Below, one piece after another: positions 53,399-61,888 of a stretch of 64,000 bases of DNA. The DNA is taken from the NCBI RefSeq assembly GCF_042682525.1, contig NZ_JBHUHP010000028.1:1-64000 (forward strand). The letters run 5' to 3'. The notes beneath the pieces were generated by a model. That model made no database searches and had not been told where the DNA came from. It saw only the letters and a program-made list of their open reading frames with translations. Position 1 is the first letter of the stretch. Every line of letters starts with the position of its first letter. The translations under genes and the position numbers were made by a program. The stretch comes from Blastococcus_B deserti. GTDB lineage: Bacteria; Actinomycetota; Actinomycetes; Mycobacteriales; Geodermatophilaceae.

Positions 53399-53575
53399 AT
53401 GACGCAGCAGGAGCGGGACACCTCCGGCGACTACGAGTACGACATGGCCCACGAGCCGGCCGGCACGACCACCGCGCCGGAGCACACCCGGCACCAGCGG
53501 CACGCCGGCCCCCCCGCGGGGCAGCCCTCCGACCGCGGTGGGGACTACGGCTACGACGAGTCCCACTCGTTCTAA
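53399..53575 (+). CDS. Small Gly/Tyr/Asp-rich protein
   Basis: 58 aa. The ends carry two related acidic-aromatic motifs, SGDYEYDMAHEP near the N-terminus and GGDYGYDESHSF at the C-terminus. A Thr/His/Arg/Pro-rich linker lies between. The composition suggests a disordered protein or adhesion/condensation peptide. The ATG has GAGGAG about 6 nt upstream. I do not recognise a family. Confidence 0.55.
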   Translation: MTQQERDTSGDYEYDMAHEPAGTTTAPEHTRHQRHAGPPAGQPSDRGGDYGYDESHSF

Positions 53576-53642
53576 GGGGCCGCGTCCCGAGCGCGCCGGT
53601 CCTCGTACGCGTACCCCGGCGGAGCGGGGGTAGCCCGGGGCG

Positions 53643-54161
53643 GTGACCAGGAGCGCGCGGCCCGCCGCCACCGGCCGGGGCCAGGCGCCTCCCCGCACCT
53701 CGGGACTCCTGTTCGGACTCGGGCTGGGTGGCTTCGTCGACGGCATCGTGCTGCACCAGATCCTGCAGTGGCACCACATGGTCAGCGCGGAGACGCCGCC
53801 GACCACGCTGGCCGGACTGGAGGTGAACACGGTGGCCGACGGGTTCTTCCACCTGGCGACCTGGGTGCTCGTGGTGGCCGCCTCGATCACCTCGATCACC
53901 GCGTGGCGGCAGGGGCGGCTGGCGCCCAACTTCTCCTTCCACCTGGGGCTGGTGCTGACCGGCTGGGGGATCTTCAACCTGGTGGAGGGCCTCATCGACC
54001 ACCAGGTGCTCGGGGTGCACCACGTCCGCGACGACCTGGGCGCACCGCTGAGCTGGGACCTCGGCTTCCTGGCGTCCGGCGTTCTGCTGGTCATCGGCGG
54101 CTGGCTGCTGCACCGCCGCGGCGCGCGGGCCCTGGAGCAGGCGGCGGAGCGCCGCGGCTGA
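53643..54161 (+). CDS. DUF2243 family membrane protein
   Basis: 172 aa, four membrane segments. The family signature GGFVDGIVLHQILQWHHM is present, as are VADGFFHLATWVLVVAASIT and NLVEGLIDHQVLGVHHVRDD. The conserved His and Asp residues suggest metal or heme contact (inference). No function is assigned to the family. GTG start. Alone, between the small protein and DUF1918. Confidence 0.88.
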   Translation: MTRSARPAATGRGQAPPRTSGLLFGLGLGGFVDGIVLHQILQWHHMVSAETPPTTLAGLEVNTVADGFFHLATWVLVVAASITSITAWRQGRLAPNFSFHLGLVLTGWGIFNLVEGLIDHQVLGVHHVRDDLGAPLSWDLGFLASGVLLVIGGWLLHRRGARALEQAAERRG

Positions 54162-54242
54162 CGGTGCCATGGGGCTTGTCCGTGTCCCCTCCGGCGGGCA
54201 GGCTGTGAACCAGACCACAGTCGCAACCCCCAGGAGGCCACC

Positions 54243-54443
54243 GTGGAAGCTCATGTCGGGGACCGGATCGTCGTGCGGTCCACCCACCAAGGCGAACCCG
54301 ACCGCATCGGCGAGATCATCGAGTGCTCGGAGCCCGGGGGAGGACCTCCCTACCGGGTGCGCTGGGAGCCCGACGGGCACACCGGGCTCTTCTACCCGGC
54401 CGGCACCGCCTCGGTCCTCCGCTCCGAAGCCGCACACGGCTGA
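54243..54443 (+). CDS. DUF1918 protein
   Basis: 66 aa. EAHVGDRIVVRSTHQGEPDR, GEIIECSEPGGGPPYRVRWE and DGHTGLFYPAGTASVL match the whole DUF1918 domain, an SH3-like barrel frequent in actinobacteria. The function is unknown. The GTG start is preceded by CCAGGAGG. It lies 11 nt before the EF-G-like gene, so the two may be cotranscribed. Confidence 0.88.
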   Translation: MEAHVGDRIVVRSTHQGEPDRIGEIIECSEPGGGPPYRVRWEPDGHTGLFYPAGTASVLRSEAAHG

Positions 54444-54454
54444 GCGCCCGCCCC

Positions 54455-56521
54455 ATGGCGAAGGACACCGCGACGGCGCCGGCACCGCGACCGGCCGCGA
54501 AAGTGCGCAACGTGGCGCTGGTCGGCCACGCCGGGGCGGGCAAGACCACGCTCGCCGAGGCCCTGCTGGTGGCCACCGGTGCCCTTCCGCGCGCCGGCCG
54601 GGTGGAGGAGGGCAGTACCTGCCTGGACACCGAGGACGTGGAGGTCCGGCAGCAGCGCTCGGTCTCGCTCGGCGTCGCCACCGTCGAGCACGCCGGTCAC
54701 CGGATCACCCTGCTCGACACCCCCGGGTCGCCCGACTTCGTCGGTGAGCTGCGGGCGGGGCTGCGCGCCGCCGATGCCGCCCTCTTCGTCGTCTCGGCGG
54801 TCAACGGGGTGGACGCCACCACCGTGCAGCTGTGGGAGGAGTGCGCCGCGGTCGGGATGCCGCGGGCCGTGGTCATCACCCAGCTGGACCGCGCGCGGGC
54901 CGACGTCGACGACGCCGTCCGCCTGTGCCAGCTGCTGCTGGGGGAGGGCGTCTTCCCGGTCCACCTCGTCGACCGCGGCCCCGACGGGTCGGTGCGCGGC
55001 CTGGTCTCGCTGCTCCAGCCCGGCGTCGACGCGCCGGACGCCGACCGGCTCCGCTCCGAGCTGATCGAGGGCATCATCGGCGAGAGCGAGGACGAGGCCC
55101 TCATGGAGCGGTACCTGGCCGGCGACGAGCTGGTGCAGGCCGACCTGATCGCCGACCTGGAGACGGCGGTGGCGCGCGGGCACTTCCACCCCGTGCTGTG
55201 CGCGGCGCCGTTGACCGGCATCGGCATCCCCGACCTGCTCGAGCTGATCGTCACCGGCTTCCCGTGCCCCATGGAGCACGGCTGCCCGCCGGTCACCCGC
55301 CCCGACGGCTCGCCGGCCCCCGCCCTGACCTGCGACCCCGACGGGCCGCTCGTGGCCGAGGTGGTCAAGACGACCACCGACCCCTACCTCGGCCGGGTCA
55401 GCCTGGTCCGCGTCTTCTCCGGCACGTTGCGGCCCGACATCCCGGTGCACGTCTCCGGCCACGGCATGACCGACCGCGGCCATCCCGACCACGACGTCGA
55501 CGAGCGCATCGGCGCGCTCTCCTCACCGCTCGGGGCCACGCTCCGGCCGGTGGCCGCGTGCCCCGCCGGCGACATCTGCGCCGTCGCCCGGCTGTCCAGC
55601 GCGGAGACCGGCGACACCCTGTCCTCGCCGGAGGATCCGCGGCTGATCCCCCCGTGGGAGCTGCCCACGCCGCAGCTGCCGATCGCCCTCGAGGCGGCAT
55701 CCCGGGCCGACGAGGACCGCCTGGCCACCGCGCTGGCCCGCCTGGTCGCCGAGGACCCCACCGTCCGCCTGGACCGCCGGGCCGACACCGGCCAGCTGCT
55801 GCTCTGGTGCGTCGGCGAGGCCCACGCGGAGGTGCTCCTGGAACGGCTGCGCACGCGGCACGGCGTCGCCGTCACCACGGTGCCCGTCCGGGTGCCGATG
55901 GTGGAGACCCTCGCCGGTCCGGCCCGGGTCACCGGGCGGCACGTCAAGCAGTCGGGCGGGCACGGCCAGTACGCCGTCGTGGTCATCGAGGGGGAGCCCG
56001 GGCCGCCGGGGTCGGGCATCGTGTTCGAGCAGCGGATCGTCGGCGGAACCGTGCCCAGCCAGTTCCACGGCAGCGTGGAGAAGGGCATCCGCACCCAGGC
56101 CGAACGCGGCATCAGCGGCGACCGCCCGCTCGTCGACGTCCACGTCACCCTCGTCGACGGCAAGGCGCACTCCGTGGACTCCTCCGACGCCGCCTTCCAG
56201 GCGGCCGGGGCGCTCGCGCTGCGGGAGCTCGCGGCCGCCGCCGGCACGCGGGTCCTCGAGCCGTGGTGCGAGGTGGCCGTCGTCGTCCCGGGGGAGTACG
56301 TGGGCGCGGTCATGAGCGACCTCTCCGGACGGCGCGCCCGGGTCACCGGCAGCGAGGCCGATCCGGTCCGGGACCGGACGACGGTGCGCGCGGAGGTGCC
56401 CGAGGTGGAGCTGCTGACCTATCCCGGGGTGCTCCGCTCCGTCACGCACGGCACGGGCAGCTTCACCCGCAGACCCCTCGGCTACGAGCCGGCACCCGCG
56501 TCGGTGGCGGTGCCGGCATGA
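54455..56521 (+). CDS. Elongation factor G-like GTPase (EF-G2 type)
   Basis: 688 aa with the five-domain EF-G layout. G1 is VALVGHAGAGKTTLAEALLV, switch I region EEGSTCLDTEDVEVRQQRSV, and G3 LLDTPGSPDFVGELRAG. G4 is TQLD (VVITQLDRARADVDD) in place of the canonical NKxD, which would weaken guanine specificity. Domain IV has GGTVPSQFHGSVEKGIRTQA instead of the canonical translocase tip. Such paralogues (fusA2 type in mycobacteria) do not replace EF-G; a role in stress or ribosome recycling is possible. ATG 54455. Confidence 0.85.
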   Translation: MAKDTATAPAPRPAAKVRNVALVGHAGAGKTTLAEALLVATGALPRAGRVEEGSTCLDTEDVEVRQQRSVSLGVATVEHAGHRITLLDTPGSPDFVGELRAGLRAADAALFVVSAVNGVDATTVQLWEECAAVGMPRAVVITQLDRARADVDDAVRLCQLLLGEGVFPVHLVDRGPDGSVRGLVSLLQPGVDAPDADRLRSELIEGIIGESEDEALMERYLAGDELVQADLIADLETAVARGHFHPVLCAAPLTGIGIPDLLELIVTGFPCPMEHGCPPVTRPDGSPAPALTCDPDGPLVAEVVKTTTDPYLGRVSLVRVFSGTLRPDIPVHVSGHGMTDRGHPDHDVDERIGALSSPLGATLRPVAACPAGDICAVARLSSAETGDTLSSPEDPRLIPPWELPTPQLPIALEAASRADEDRLATALARLVAEDPTVRLDRRADTGQLLLWCVGEAHAEVLLERLRTRHGVAVTTVPVRVPMVETLAGPARVTGRHVKQSGGHGQYAVVVIEGEPGPPGSGIVFEQRIVGGTVPSQFHGSVEKGIRTQAERGISGDRPLVDVHVTLVDGKAHSVDSSDAAFQAAGALALRELAAAAGTRVLEPWCEVAVVVPGEYVGAVMSDLSGRRARVTGSEADPVRDRTTVRAEVPEVELLTYPGVLRSVTHGTGSFTRRPLGYEPAPASVAVPA

Positions 56522-56630
56522 GCTGGACCTGAGACACCGACCCCGGTCTCCCTCCCGTCCCGCCTGCACGTTCCGTTCCAGGGACGGCAGGTTCCGGTGC
56601 GCCGGGTCCCAGCCGCGGCGCGCGGGACAC

Positions 56631-56636
56631 TAGCCT
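56631..56636 (+). promoter_or_regulatory. -10 element (TAGCCT) for the DUF881-gcvH block
   Basis: TAGCCT in GGACACTAGCCTCGG predicts a transcript start near 56643, just ahead of the CDP-alcohol transferase gene and hence the following DUF881/DUF1290 operon. Confidence 0.45.
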
Positions 56637-56667
56637 CGGAAGCGGTGTGCAGCGGGCTGGAGGGAAC

Positions 56668-57351
56668 GTGACGTCGTCGAACGGGCCGTCGGCGGCTGCT
56701 CCCGTGCCCCGGGCGGGTTCGCTGCCCGTGGCCGGTGCGCCGTCGGTCACGGGCCGGGAGGGACTGCCCGACCGCATCTGGACGGTGCCCAACGCCCTGT
56801 CGATGCTGCGGTTGCTGGGCGTTCCCCTCTTCCTCTGGCTCCTGCTCGGCCCCGAGGAGGACGGCTGGGCGGTCGCCGTCCTCATGGTCTCCGGCCTCAG
56901 CGACTGGCTCGACGGCAAGCTCGCCCGCTGGTTCGACCAGAGCAGCAAGCTGGGCGCGCTGCTGGACCCCGCGGCCGACCGGCTCTACATCGTCAGCACC
57001 GTGGTGGCGCTGGCGCTGCGCGACATCGTCCCGGCGTGGATGGTGGGCCTGCTGATCGGCCGGGAGGTGGTCCTGGCGATCATGCTGCTGGTGCTCCGCT
57101 ACCACGGGTATCCGCCCCTGCAGGTGCACTACCTCGGCAAGGCGGCGACCCTCCTGCTGCTCTACGCCTTCCCGGGCCTGCTGCTGGCCCACGGCTCCGG
57201 CTGGGTGGCCACCCTCGCCGAGCCCTTCGCCTGGGCCTTCACCATCTGGGGCACCGCCCTCTACGTCCTGGCCGGCCTCTTCTACGTCATCCAGGTCGTC
57301 GGCATCGTGCGCACCGAGCGGGCCCTCGCCGTCCCCGGGACGGCGCGGTGA
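56668..57351 (+). CDS. CDP-alcohol phosphatidyltransferase (PgsA/PIS-like)
   Basis: 227 aa with five to six membrane helices. The signature D-x2-D-G-x2-A-R-x8-G-x3-D-x3-D is complete in DWLDGKLARWFDQSSKLGAL and LDPAADR. It condenses CDP-diacylglycerol with an alcohol to give a phospholipid head group; by position it matches pgsA2 (Rv1822). GTG 56668 has GGAGG 4 nt upstream; GTG 56647 is an alternative. It overlaps the DUF881 gene by 4 nt. Confidence 0.9.
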   Translation: MTSSNGPSAAAPVPRAGSLPVAGAPSVTGREGLPDRIWTVPNALSMLRLLGVPLFLWLLLGPEEDGWAVAVLMVSGLSDWLDGKLARWFDQSSKLGALLDPAADRLYIVSTVVALALRDIVPAWMVGLLIGREVVLAIMLLVLRYHGYPPLQVHYLGKAATLLLLYAFPGLLLAHGSGWVATLAEPFAWAFTIWGTALYVLAGLFYVIQVVGIVRTERALAVPGTAR

Positions 57352-58271
57352 CCGCACCCCCGCGGGGTGGCGGGCCGCGCTCGATGGGCGCTTCGCTCCT
57401 GGACGCCGTCCTCGCCGAGACCCTCGACCCCGCCTACGCCCAGGCCGCCGCGGCCCGGTCCGCCGCCGGTGGGACCTCACGCCCGCGCCGGCGCGGCGGG
57501 GTCATGGTGGTGCTGACGATGGCGCTCGCCGGGCTGCTCGTGGCGGTCACCTACAACCAGGCCGCGGCCAGTGCCCAGGGCCGCGAGCAGGTGCGGGCCG
57601 CCCTGATCGACGACATCCGGAGCGACTCCGCCGTCACCGACGAGCTGGCCGCGCAGCTGGAGGACCTGCAGGCCGAGGTCGCCGCCACCCGGGACGACCT
57701 GCTGGCGGCCAGCGCCGTCGGTCAACGCGCCCTCGACGACCTCGCGCGCGCCGAGCGGGGCGCCGCCGCGGTGCCGGTCACCGGACCGGGTCTGCTGGTC
57801 ACCCTGGCCGACGCCGACCCGGAGGCCGACGACGACCCCGTCGGCGGCGGCGCCGGAGAGGACCCGCGCGAGCAGGTGCAGGACGGCGACCTGCAGCTGG
57901 TCGTCAACGCCCTGTGGGCGGCCGGCGCCGAGGCCGTCAGCATCAACGGCCAGCGCCTGGGTCCGACGACCGCCATCCGCTTCGCCGGCGAGGCCGTGCT
58001 GGTCGACTTCCGCCCGGTGGCCAACCCCTACGAGATCAGCGCCATCGGTGATCCGGACACGTTGTCGACGGAGTTCCTCGGCAGCCCGGAGGTGAACGCG
58101 CTCGCGCTGATCTCGGAGACGTTCGGCCTCCGGTTCGACTTCTCCCAGGAGGACGAGCTGACCGTGCCGGCGGCCGGCATCCCCGAGCTCCGCTCCGCAC
58201 GACCGCAGGGCCGGGAGCCGGCCCACGAGGTCGCGCCCACCACCGATCCCGACCCCGAGCCCGGAGGCTGA
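57348..58271 (+). CDS. DUF881 membrane-anchored protein (first copy)
   Basis: 307 aa. One N-terminal membrane helix (GVMVVLTMALAGLLVAVTYN) leads to a coiled coil and the DUF881 core: VTGPGLLVTLADADPEADDD, LQLVVNALWAAGAEAVSING, PYEISAIGDPDTLSTEFLGS. The family occurs in Firmicutes and Actinobacteria near division and envelope genes. Same order as Rv1823. Coupled to the upstream phosphatidyltransferase. Confidence 0.9.
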   Translation: MTAPPRGGGPRSMGASLLDAVLAETLDPAYAQAAAARSAAGGTSRPRRRGGVMVVLTMALAGLLVAVTYNQAAASAQGREQVRAALIDDIRSDSAVTDELAAQLEDLQAEVAATRDDLLAASAVGQRALDDLARAERGAAAVPVTGPGLLVTLADADPEADDDPVGGGAGEDPREQVQDGDLQLVVNALWAAGAEAVSINGQRLGPTTAIRFAGEAVLVDFRPVANPYEISAIGDPDTLSTEFLGSPEVNALALISETFGLRFDFSQEDELTVPAAGIPELRSARPQGREPAHEVAPTTDPDPEPGG

Positions 58272-58274
58272 CCC

Positions 58275-58607
58275 GTGATCCCGATCCTCGGACTCGCGGC
58301 CGGTGTCCTGCTGGGTCTCTTCTTCGATCCCACCGTTCCGTTGTGGCTGCAGCCGTACCTGCCGATCGCGGTCGTCGCCGCGCTCGACGCGGTCTTCGGC
58401 GGGTTCCGCGCCCGGCTGGACGGGATCTTCGACGCGAAGGTGTTCGTCATCTCGTTCGTGTCCAATGTCGTCGTCGCCGCGCTGATCGTCTTCCTCGGCG
58501 ACCAGCTCGGGGTCGGTGCGCAGTTGTCCACGGCGGTGGTCGTCGTCCTCGGCATCCGCATCTTCGGCAACGCCGCCGCCATCCGCCGGCACGTGTTCCG
58601 CGCATGA
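58275..58607 (+). CDS. sbp: Small basic membrane protein (DUF1290, Sbp family)
   Basis: 110 aa, three membrane helices (IPILGLAAGVLLGLFF, LPIAVVAALDAVFGGFRARL, VISFVSNVVVAALIVFLGDQ). The VAALDAVFGGFRARLDGIFD segment is the DUF1290 hallmark. It lies between the two DUF881 genes, as in Rv1823-Rv1825 and in the Bacillus ylxW-ylxX-sbp group next to ftsZ. GTG start 3 nt after the previous stop; 4-nt overlap with the next. Confidence 0.92.
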   Translation: MIPILGLAAGVLLGLFFDPTVPLWLQPYLPIAVVAALDAVFGGFRARLDGIFDAKVFVISFVSNVVVAALIVFLGDQLGVGAQLSTAVVVVLGIRIFGNAAAIRRHVFRA

Positions 58608-59689
58608 GCACCGACGAACGCCCCGGCACGGGCACCGACCCGGGCGACGACGACGTGGTGGTGCCGCACCCCTTCGGTCCCGGTACGCGCGGAGAGCAGC
58701 CGCCGGCGGGGGAGCGGATGGGCGGTGGGCCGATCGCGTCTGCCGCCACCCGGGGCGAGGCGGACGGGGACGGGCGCGAGGACGTCGTGGAGCGGGTGCC
58801 CAGGGACGAAGGCGCGGACGCCGGGTCGCAGGAGGACGCCCGGGACCGGGGCGGGGCCGACGCGTCCCCGGAGGCCGAGGAGCCCCGCACCGCGGAGGAG
58901 CCCGACGGTGTCCCGCCCGAGCCGGCCGCGGAGAAGGGCGCCGATCGGGCCGCCGGTCCGGTCGCCGGCACCACGGGACCGGGCGCCTCGACGTCGAGGC
59001 GCCGCACGCGGGATCCGCTCGCCGCCGCGCTGATCGGCGTCCTCACGCTGCTGCTCGGGTTCGCCTTCGCGGTGCAGGTGCGCGCGGTGGGGGACGACCA
59101 GGAGTACGCCGGCGCGCGCGAGGAGGACCTGGTCCGCATCCTCGACGAGCTCAACGCCCGCGAGGAACGCCTGCGCGACCAGATCGCCGAGCAGCGCAGC
59201 GCCCTGCAGCAGCTCTCCAGCTCCGACAGCCAGACCGCGACCGCGCTCGAGGAGGCGCGGGCGCGGGCGGAGGCCATCGGCATCCTCAACGGGACCATCG
59301 CCGCCCAGGGCCCCGGCCTCGTGATGACCATCCGCGACGCCGGCGACGAGGTCCGCGTCAGCGACATCGTCGACGCCATCCAGGAGCTGCGCGGGGCCGG
59401 GGCGGAGACGATGCAGATCGACGACGTCCGCGTGGGCGTCTCCACCGCGGTCACCGGCCCCCCCGGCAACCTGATGGTCGACGGCCGGCCCATCACCTCG
59501 CCCTACGAGTTCGTCGTCATCGGATCGCCGCAGGACATGCAGACCGCCCTCAACATCCCCGGCGGCGTGGCGCAGGATCTGACCAGGCAGGGCGCCACGG
59601 TGGAGATCGAGCCGTCCGACCAGGTGGTGGTCGACGCGTTGCGGCCACTCGACACGCCTCAATACGCTTCGCCGGACACCGGCGGCTGA
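58604..59689 (+). CDS. DUF881 membrane-anchored protein (second copy)
   Basis: 361 aa. A ~135-aa acidic, disordered cytoplasmic lead comes before one membrane helix (LAAALIGVLTLLLGFAFAVQ). A coiled coil (LVRILDELNAREERLRDQIA) and the DUF881 core follow: GTIAAQGPGLVMTIRDAGDE, DIVDAIQELRGAGAETMQID, SPYEFVVIGSPQDMQTALNI. It matches Rv1825. It is 40-45% like the first copy by eye in the core only. Confidence 0.9.
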   Translation: MSTDERPGTGTDPGDDDVVVPHPFGPGTRGEQPPAGERMGGGPIASAATRGEADGDGREDVVERVPRDEGADAGSQEDARDRGGADASPEAEEPRTAEEPDGVPPEPAAEKGADRAAGPVAGTTGPGASTSRRRTRDPLAAALIGVLTLLLGFAFAVQVRAVGDDQEYAGAREEDLVRILDELNAREERLRDQIAEQRSALQQLSSSDSQTATALEEARARAEAIGILNGTIAAQGPGLVMTIRDAGDEVRVSDIVDAIQELRGAGAETMQIDDVRVGVSTAVTGPPGNLMVDGRPITSPYEFVVIGSPQDMQTALNIPGGVAQDLTRQGATVEIEPSDQVVVDALRPLDTPQYASPDTGG

Positions 59690-59706
59690 ACCAGGACGTC
59701 CCTGCT

Positions 59707-59732
59707 CCCGCCGCTCGCAAGCTCCCGGCGGG
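59707..59732 (+). terminator. Hairpin after the DUF881 operon
   Basis: A 7-bp stem CCCGCCG (59707-59713) / CGGCGGG (59726-59732) has loop CTCGCAAGCTCC. It lies 18 nt after the stop and 42 nt before gcvH. No T-tract; possibly a weak terminator or a member of the shared-loop hairpin family. Confidence 0.45.
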
Positions 59733-59773
59733 CCCCTGCAGGGAGGCCACGGCACCCTTGGGAGACCCATCGC

Positions 59774-60178
59774 ATGAACACCCCTGACGACCGCCGATAC
59801 ACCGATCAGCACGAGTGGGCGCTGGTACAGGGCACCGACGGCACGTCGACCGTCGTCCGCGTCGGGATCACCGACCACGCCCAGGACGCCCTCGGCGACA
59901 TCGTGTTCGTCCAGCTGCCCGCCGTGGGGGACGAGGTGGGCCCGGGGACACCCATCGGGGAGGTCGAGTCGACCAAGTCGGTGTCGGACGTCTACGCCCC
60001 CGTGGCCGGCGTCGTCGCCGCGGTCAACGAGGCGCTCGTCGACGCGCCGGAGACCATCAACGCCGACCCGTACGGCGAGGGCTGGCTGGTGGAGATCAGC
60101 GTGCCGGGCGAGGGTGGCGACCCCATCGGGGCGCTGCTGGACGCCGACGCGTACCAGGCCCTGGTCGACGCGTCCTGA
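59774..60178 (+). CDS. gcvH: Glycine cleavage system H protein
   Basis: 134 aa. YTDQHEWALVQG is the family start. The lipoylated Lys (~68) is in VESTKSVSDVYAPVAGVV. AVNEALVDAPETINADPYGE ends the domain. H protein carries the aminomethyl group between GcvP, GcvT and Lpd. gcvP begins 3.2 kb downstream in the same block, with garA and two MerR genes between, as in Rv1826-Rv1832. Confidence 0.97.
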   Translation: MNTPDDRRYTDQHEWALVQGTDGTSTVVRVGITDHAQDALGDIVFVQLPAVGDEVGPGTPIGEVESTKSVSDVYAPVAGVVAAVNEALVDAPETINADPYGEGWLVEISVPGEGGDPIGALLDADAYQALVDAS

Positions 60179-60440
60179 CGGCCCGGCCACCGGGCTCCGG
60201 CGAAGCCATGGTCACTATGATCGCGTCGGGTGACCGGAACCCGGTGACCAGCCCGGCGACCTCGGTTCCACACCCTGTACGTCCGGTTGACCCTCGGGCC
60301 GACCGGCTGGTTCCATGACCCACGGTCCGCCGCCTCCGCGGCGGCCGACCCACGGCGGGCCGTCCGGTCCGTCGTCCGCCGGCCGCTCGCGGCCCGTTCC
60401 GAGGCCCGCGGCGGGGCCCCTCGCACAGGAGGAGACAGAC

Positions 60441-60956
60441 GTGCACTGCACTCGATGCGGCCACGAGAACCCCGAGGGCAGTCGCTTCTGCGCCCAGTGC
60501 GGCACGGCGCTCTCCCAGGAGCGGGTCGGCGAGTCGACCAGTGTGATCCCCAAGGTCGGCGGGGAGGACACCGGCGAGGCCGCCGAGATCCCCGAGACGA
60601 TCGACGCCCACGCGGGCGCGGTGGAGTCGCTCCCGGCCGGATCGGCCCTGCTGGTCGTCAAGCGCGGTCCCAACGCCGGCAGCCGCTTCCTGCTCGACCA
60701 GGACGTCACCACGGCCGGCCGGCACCCCGACAGCGACATCTTCCTCGACGACGTCACCGTCAGCCGGCGGCACGTGGAGTTCCACCGCGAGGGTGGCGGC
60801 TTCTCGGTGCACGACGTGGGCAGCCTCAACGGCACCTACGTCAACCGGGAGCCGGTCGACGTCGCCAACCTCGCCGGGGGTGACGAGGTGCAGATCGGCA
60901 AGTTCCGGCTCGTCTACCTCACCGGCCCCCGCACCGGCGAGCCGGCCGCTCGCTAG
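60441..60956 (+). CDS. garA: GarA-like FHA protein with N-terminal zinc ribbon
   Basis: 171 aa. Residues 3-20 are a zinc ribbon (CTRCGHENPEGSRFCAQC). Next comes GESTSVIPK, equivalent to the ETTSV phosphosite of mycobacterial GarA. The FHA domain has AGRHPDSDIFLDDVTVSRRH and SLNGTYVNREPVDVANLAGG, nearly identical to GarA. In mycobacteria GarA, phosphorylated by PknB/PknG, switches 2-oxoglutarate dehydrogenase and glutamate dehydrogenase. The zinc ribbon is not in the mycobacterial protein. GTG with AGGAGGAG upstream. Confidence 0.93.
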   Translation: MHCTRCGHENPEGSRFCAQCGTALSQERVGESTSVIPKVGGEDTGEAAEIPETIDAHAGAVESLPAGSALLVVKRGPNAGSRFLLDQDVTTAGRHPDSDIFLDDVTVSRRHVEFHREGGGFSVHDVGSLNGTYVNREPVDVANLAGGDEVQIGKFRLVYLTGPRTGEPAAR

Positions 60957-61002
60957 TGGGCGGGCGCCGCGGGCCGCGCACGGACGCCGGCGAGACAGGG
61001 AC

Positions 61003-61749
61003 GTGACGGCGGTGCCCGAGCGCGGCGGCGCGCTCGGGGACGCCGCCGACCAGCACACGCCCCGCCTGACCATCGGCGAGGTGCTGGCCGTTCTTCGCGA
61101 CGACTTCCCCGACGTGACGATCAGCAAGATCCGCTACCTCGAGTCCGAGGACCTGGTGCACCCGCAGCGCACGCCGTCGGGGTACCGGAAGTTCTCGCGT
61201 GCCGACGTGAGCCGGCTGCGCTACGTCCTGGCCGCCCAGCGCGACCACTACCTGCCGCTGCGCGTCATCAAGGAGCACCTCGAGGCGCTCGACCGCGGCG
61301 AGCCGGTGCCGACCGCCGGAGGCGGTCCCGGATCGGTGCCGCCCCCACCGATCGCCGACCCCGACGCGGACGGCGGGGTCCCGCCCCTGACCCCCGAGCA
61401 GTTCGCGCGCGCGGCCGGCCTCGAGCCCGGGCAGCTGGCCGACTGCGTGCAGTTCGGCCTGCTGGCCACCGACGCCGACGGGCGGCACCCGGCCGCCGAC
61501 CTCCCCGTGGCCCGCGCCGCCGCCGGCCTGGCCCGGCACGGCATCGAGCCCCGGCACCTGCGGGTCTACCGCAGCGGTGTGGAGCGCGAGGCCGGCCTGG
61601 TGGAGCAGCTAGTCGCCCCCGTGCTGCGCGCCCGCTCCGAGGAGGCCCGGGCCCGTGCGACGGAGAAGCTGCGGGAGCTGGCCACGCTGTCGGCACAGCT
61701 GCACACGGCGCTGCTGGAGGCACGCCTGCGGGATCTCCTGAGGCCGTGA
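61003..61749 (+). CDS. MerR family regulator (Rv1828 type)
   Basis: 248 aa. The HTH is LTIGEVLAVLRDDFPDVTIS then KIRYLESEDLVHPQRTPSGY. A dimerisation helix (YLPLRVIKEHLEALDRGEPV) and a ~110-aa C-terminal domain follow. In M. tuberculosis Rv1828 is a MerR protein with a regulatory C-terminal domain. GTG 61003 is used; GTG 61012 is possible. It is 46 nt after garA and probably cotranscribed. Confidence 0.9.
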   Translation: MTAVPERGGALGDAADQHTPRLTIGEVLAVLRDDFPDVTISKIRYLESEDLVHPQRTPSGYRKFSRADVSRLRYVLAAQRDHYLPLRVIKEHLEALDRGEPVPTAGGGPGSVPPPPIADPDADGGVPPLTPEQFARAAGLEPGQLADCVQFGLLATDADGRHPAADLPVARAAAGLARHGIEPRHLRVYRSGVEREAGLVEQLVAPVLRARSEEARARATEKLRELATLSAQLHTALLEARLRDLLRP

Positions 61750-61888
61750 GTGCGGCGTACCGTGAACCCGGCAGGACCTGACCGCGCGGGACGGGGCAGC
61801 CCGACGCCCCCGCCCCGTTCCCAGCGTCCGGCCGCCTGACCAGACAGAGCCGCCCGCCACCCCCGGGCCGCAGCCGAGGAGTCGCACC

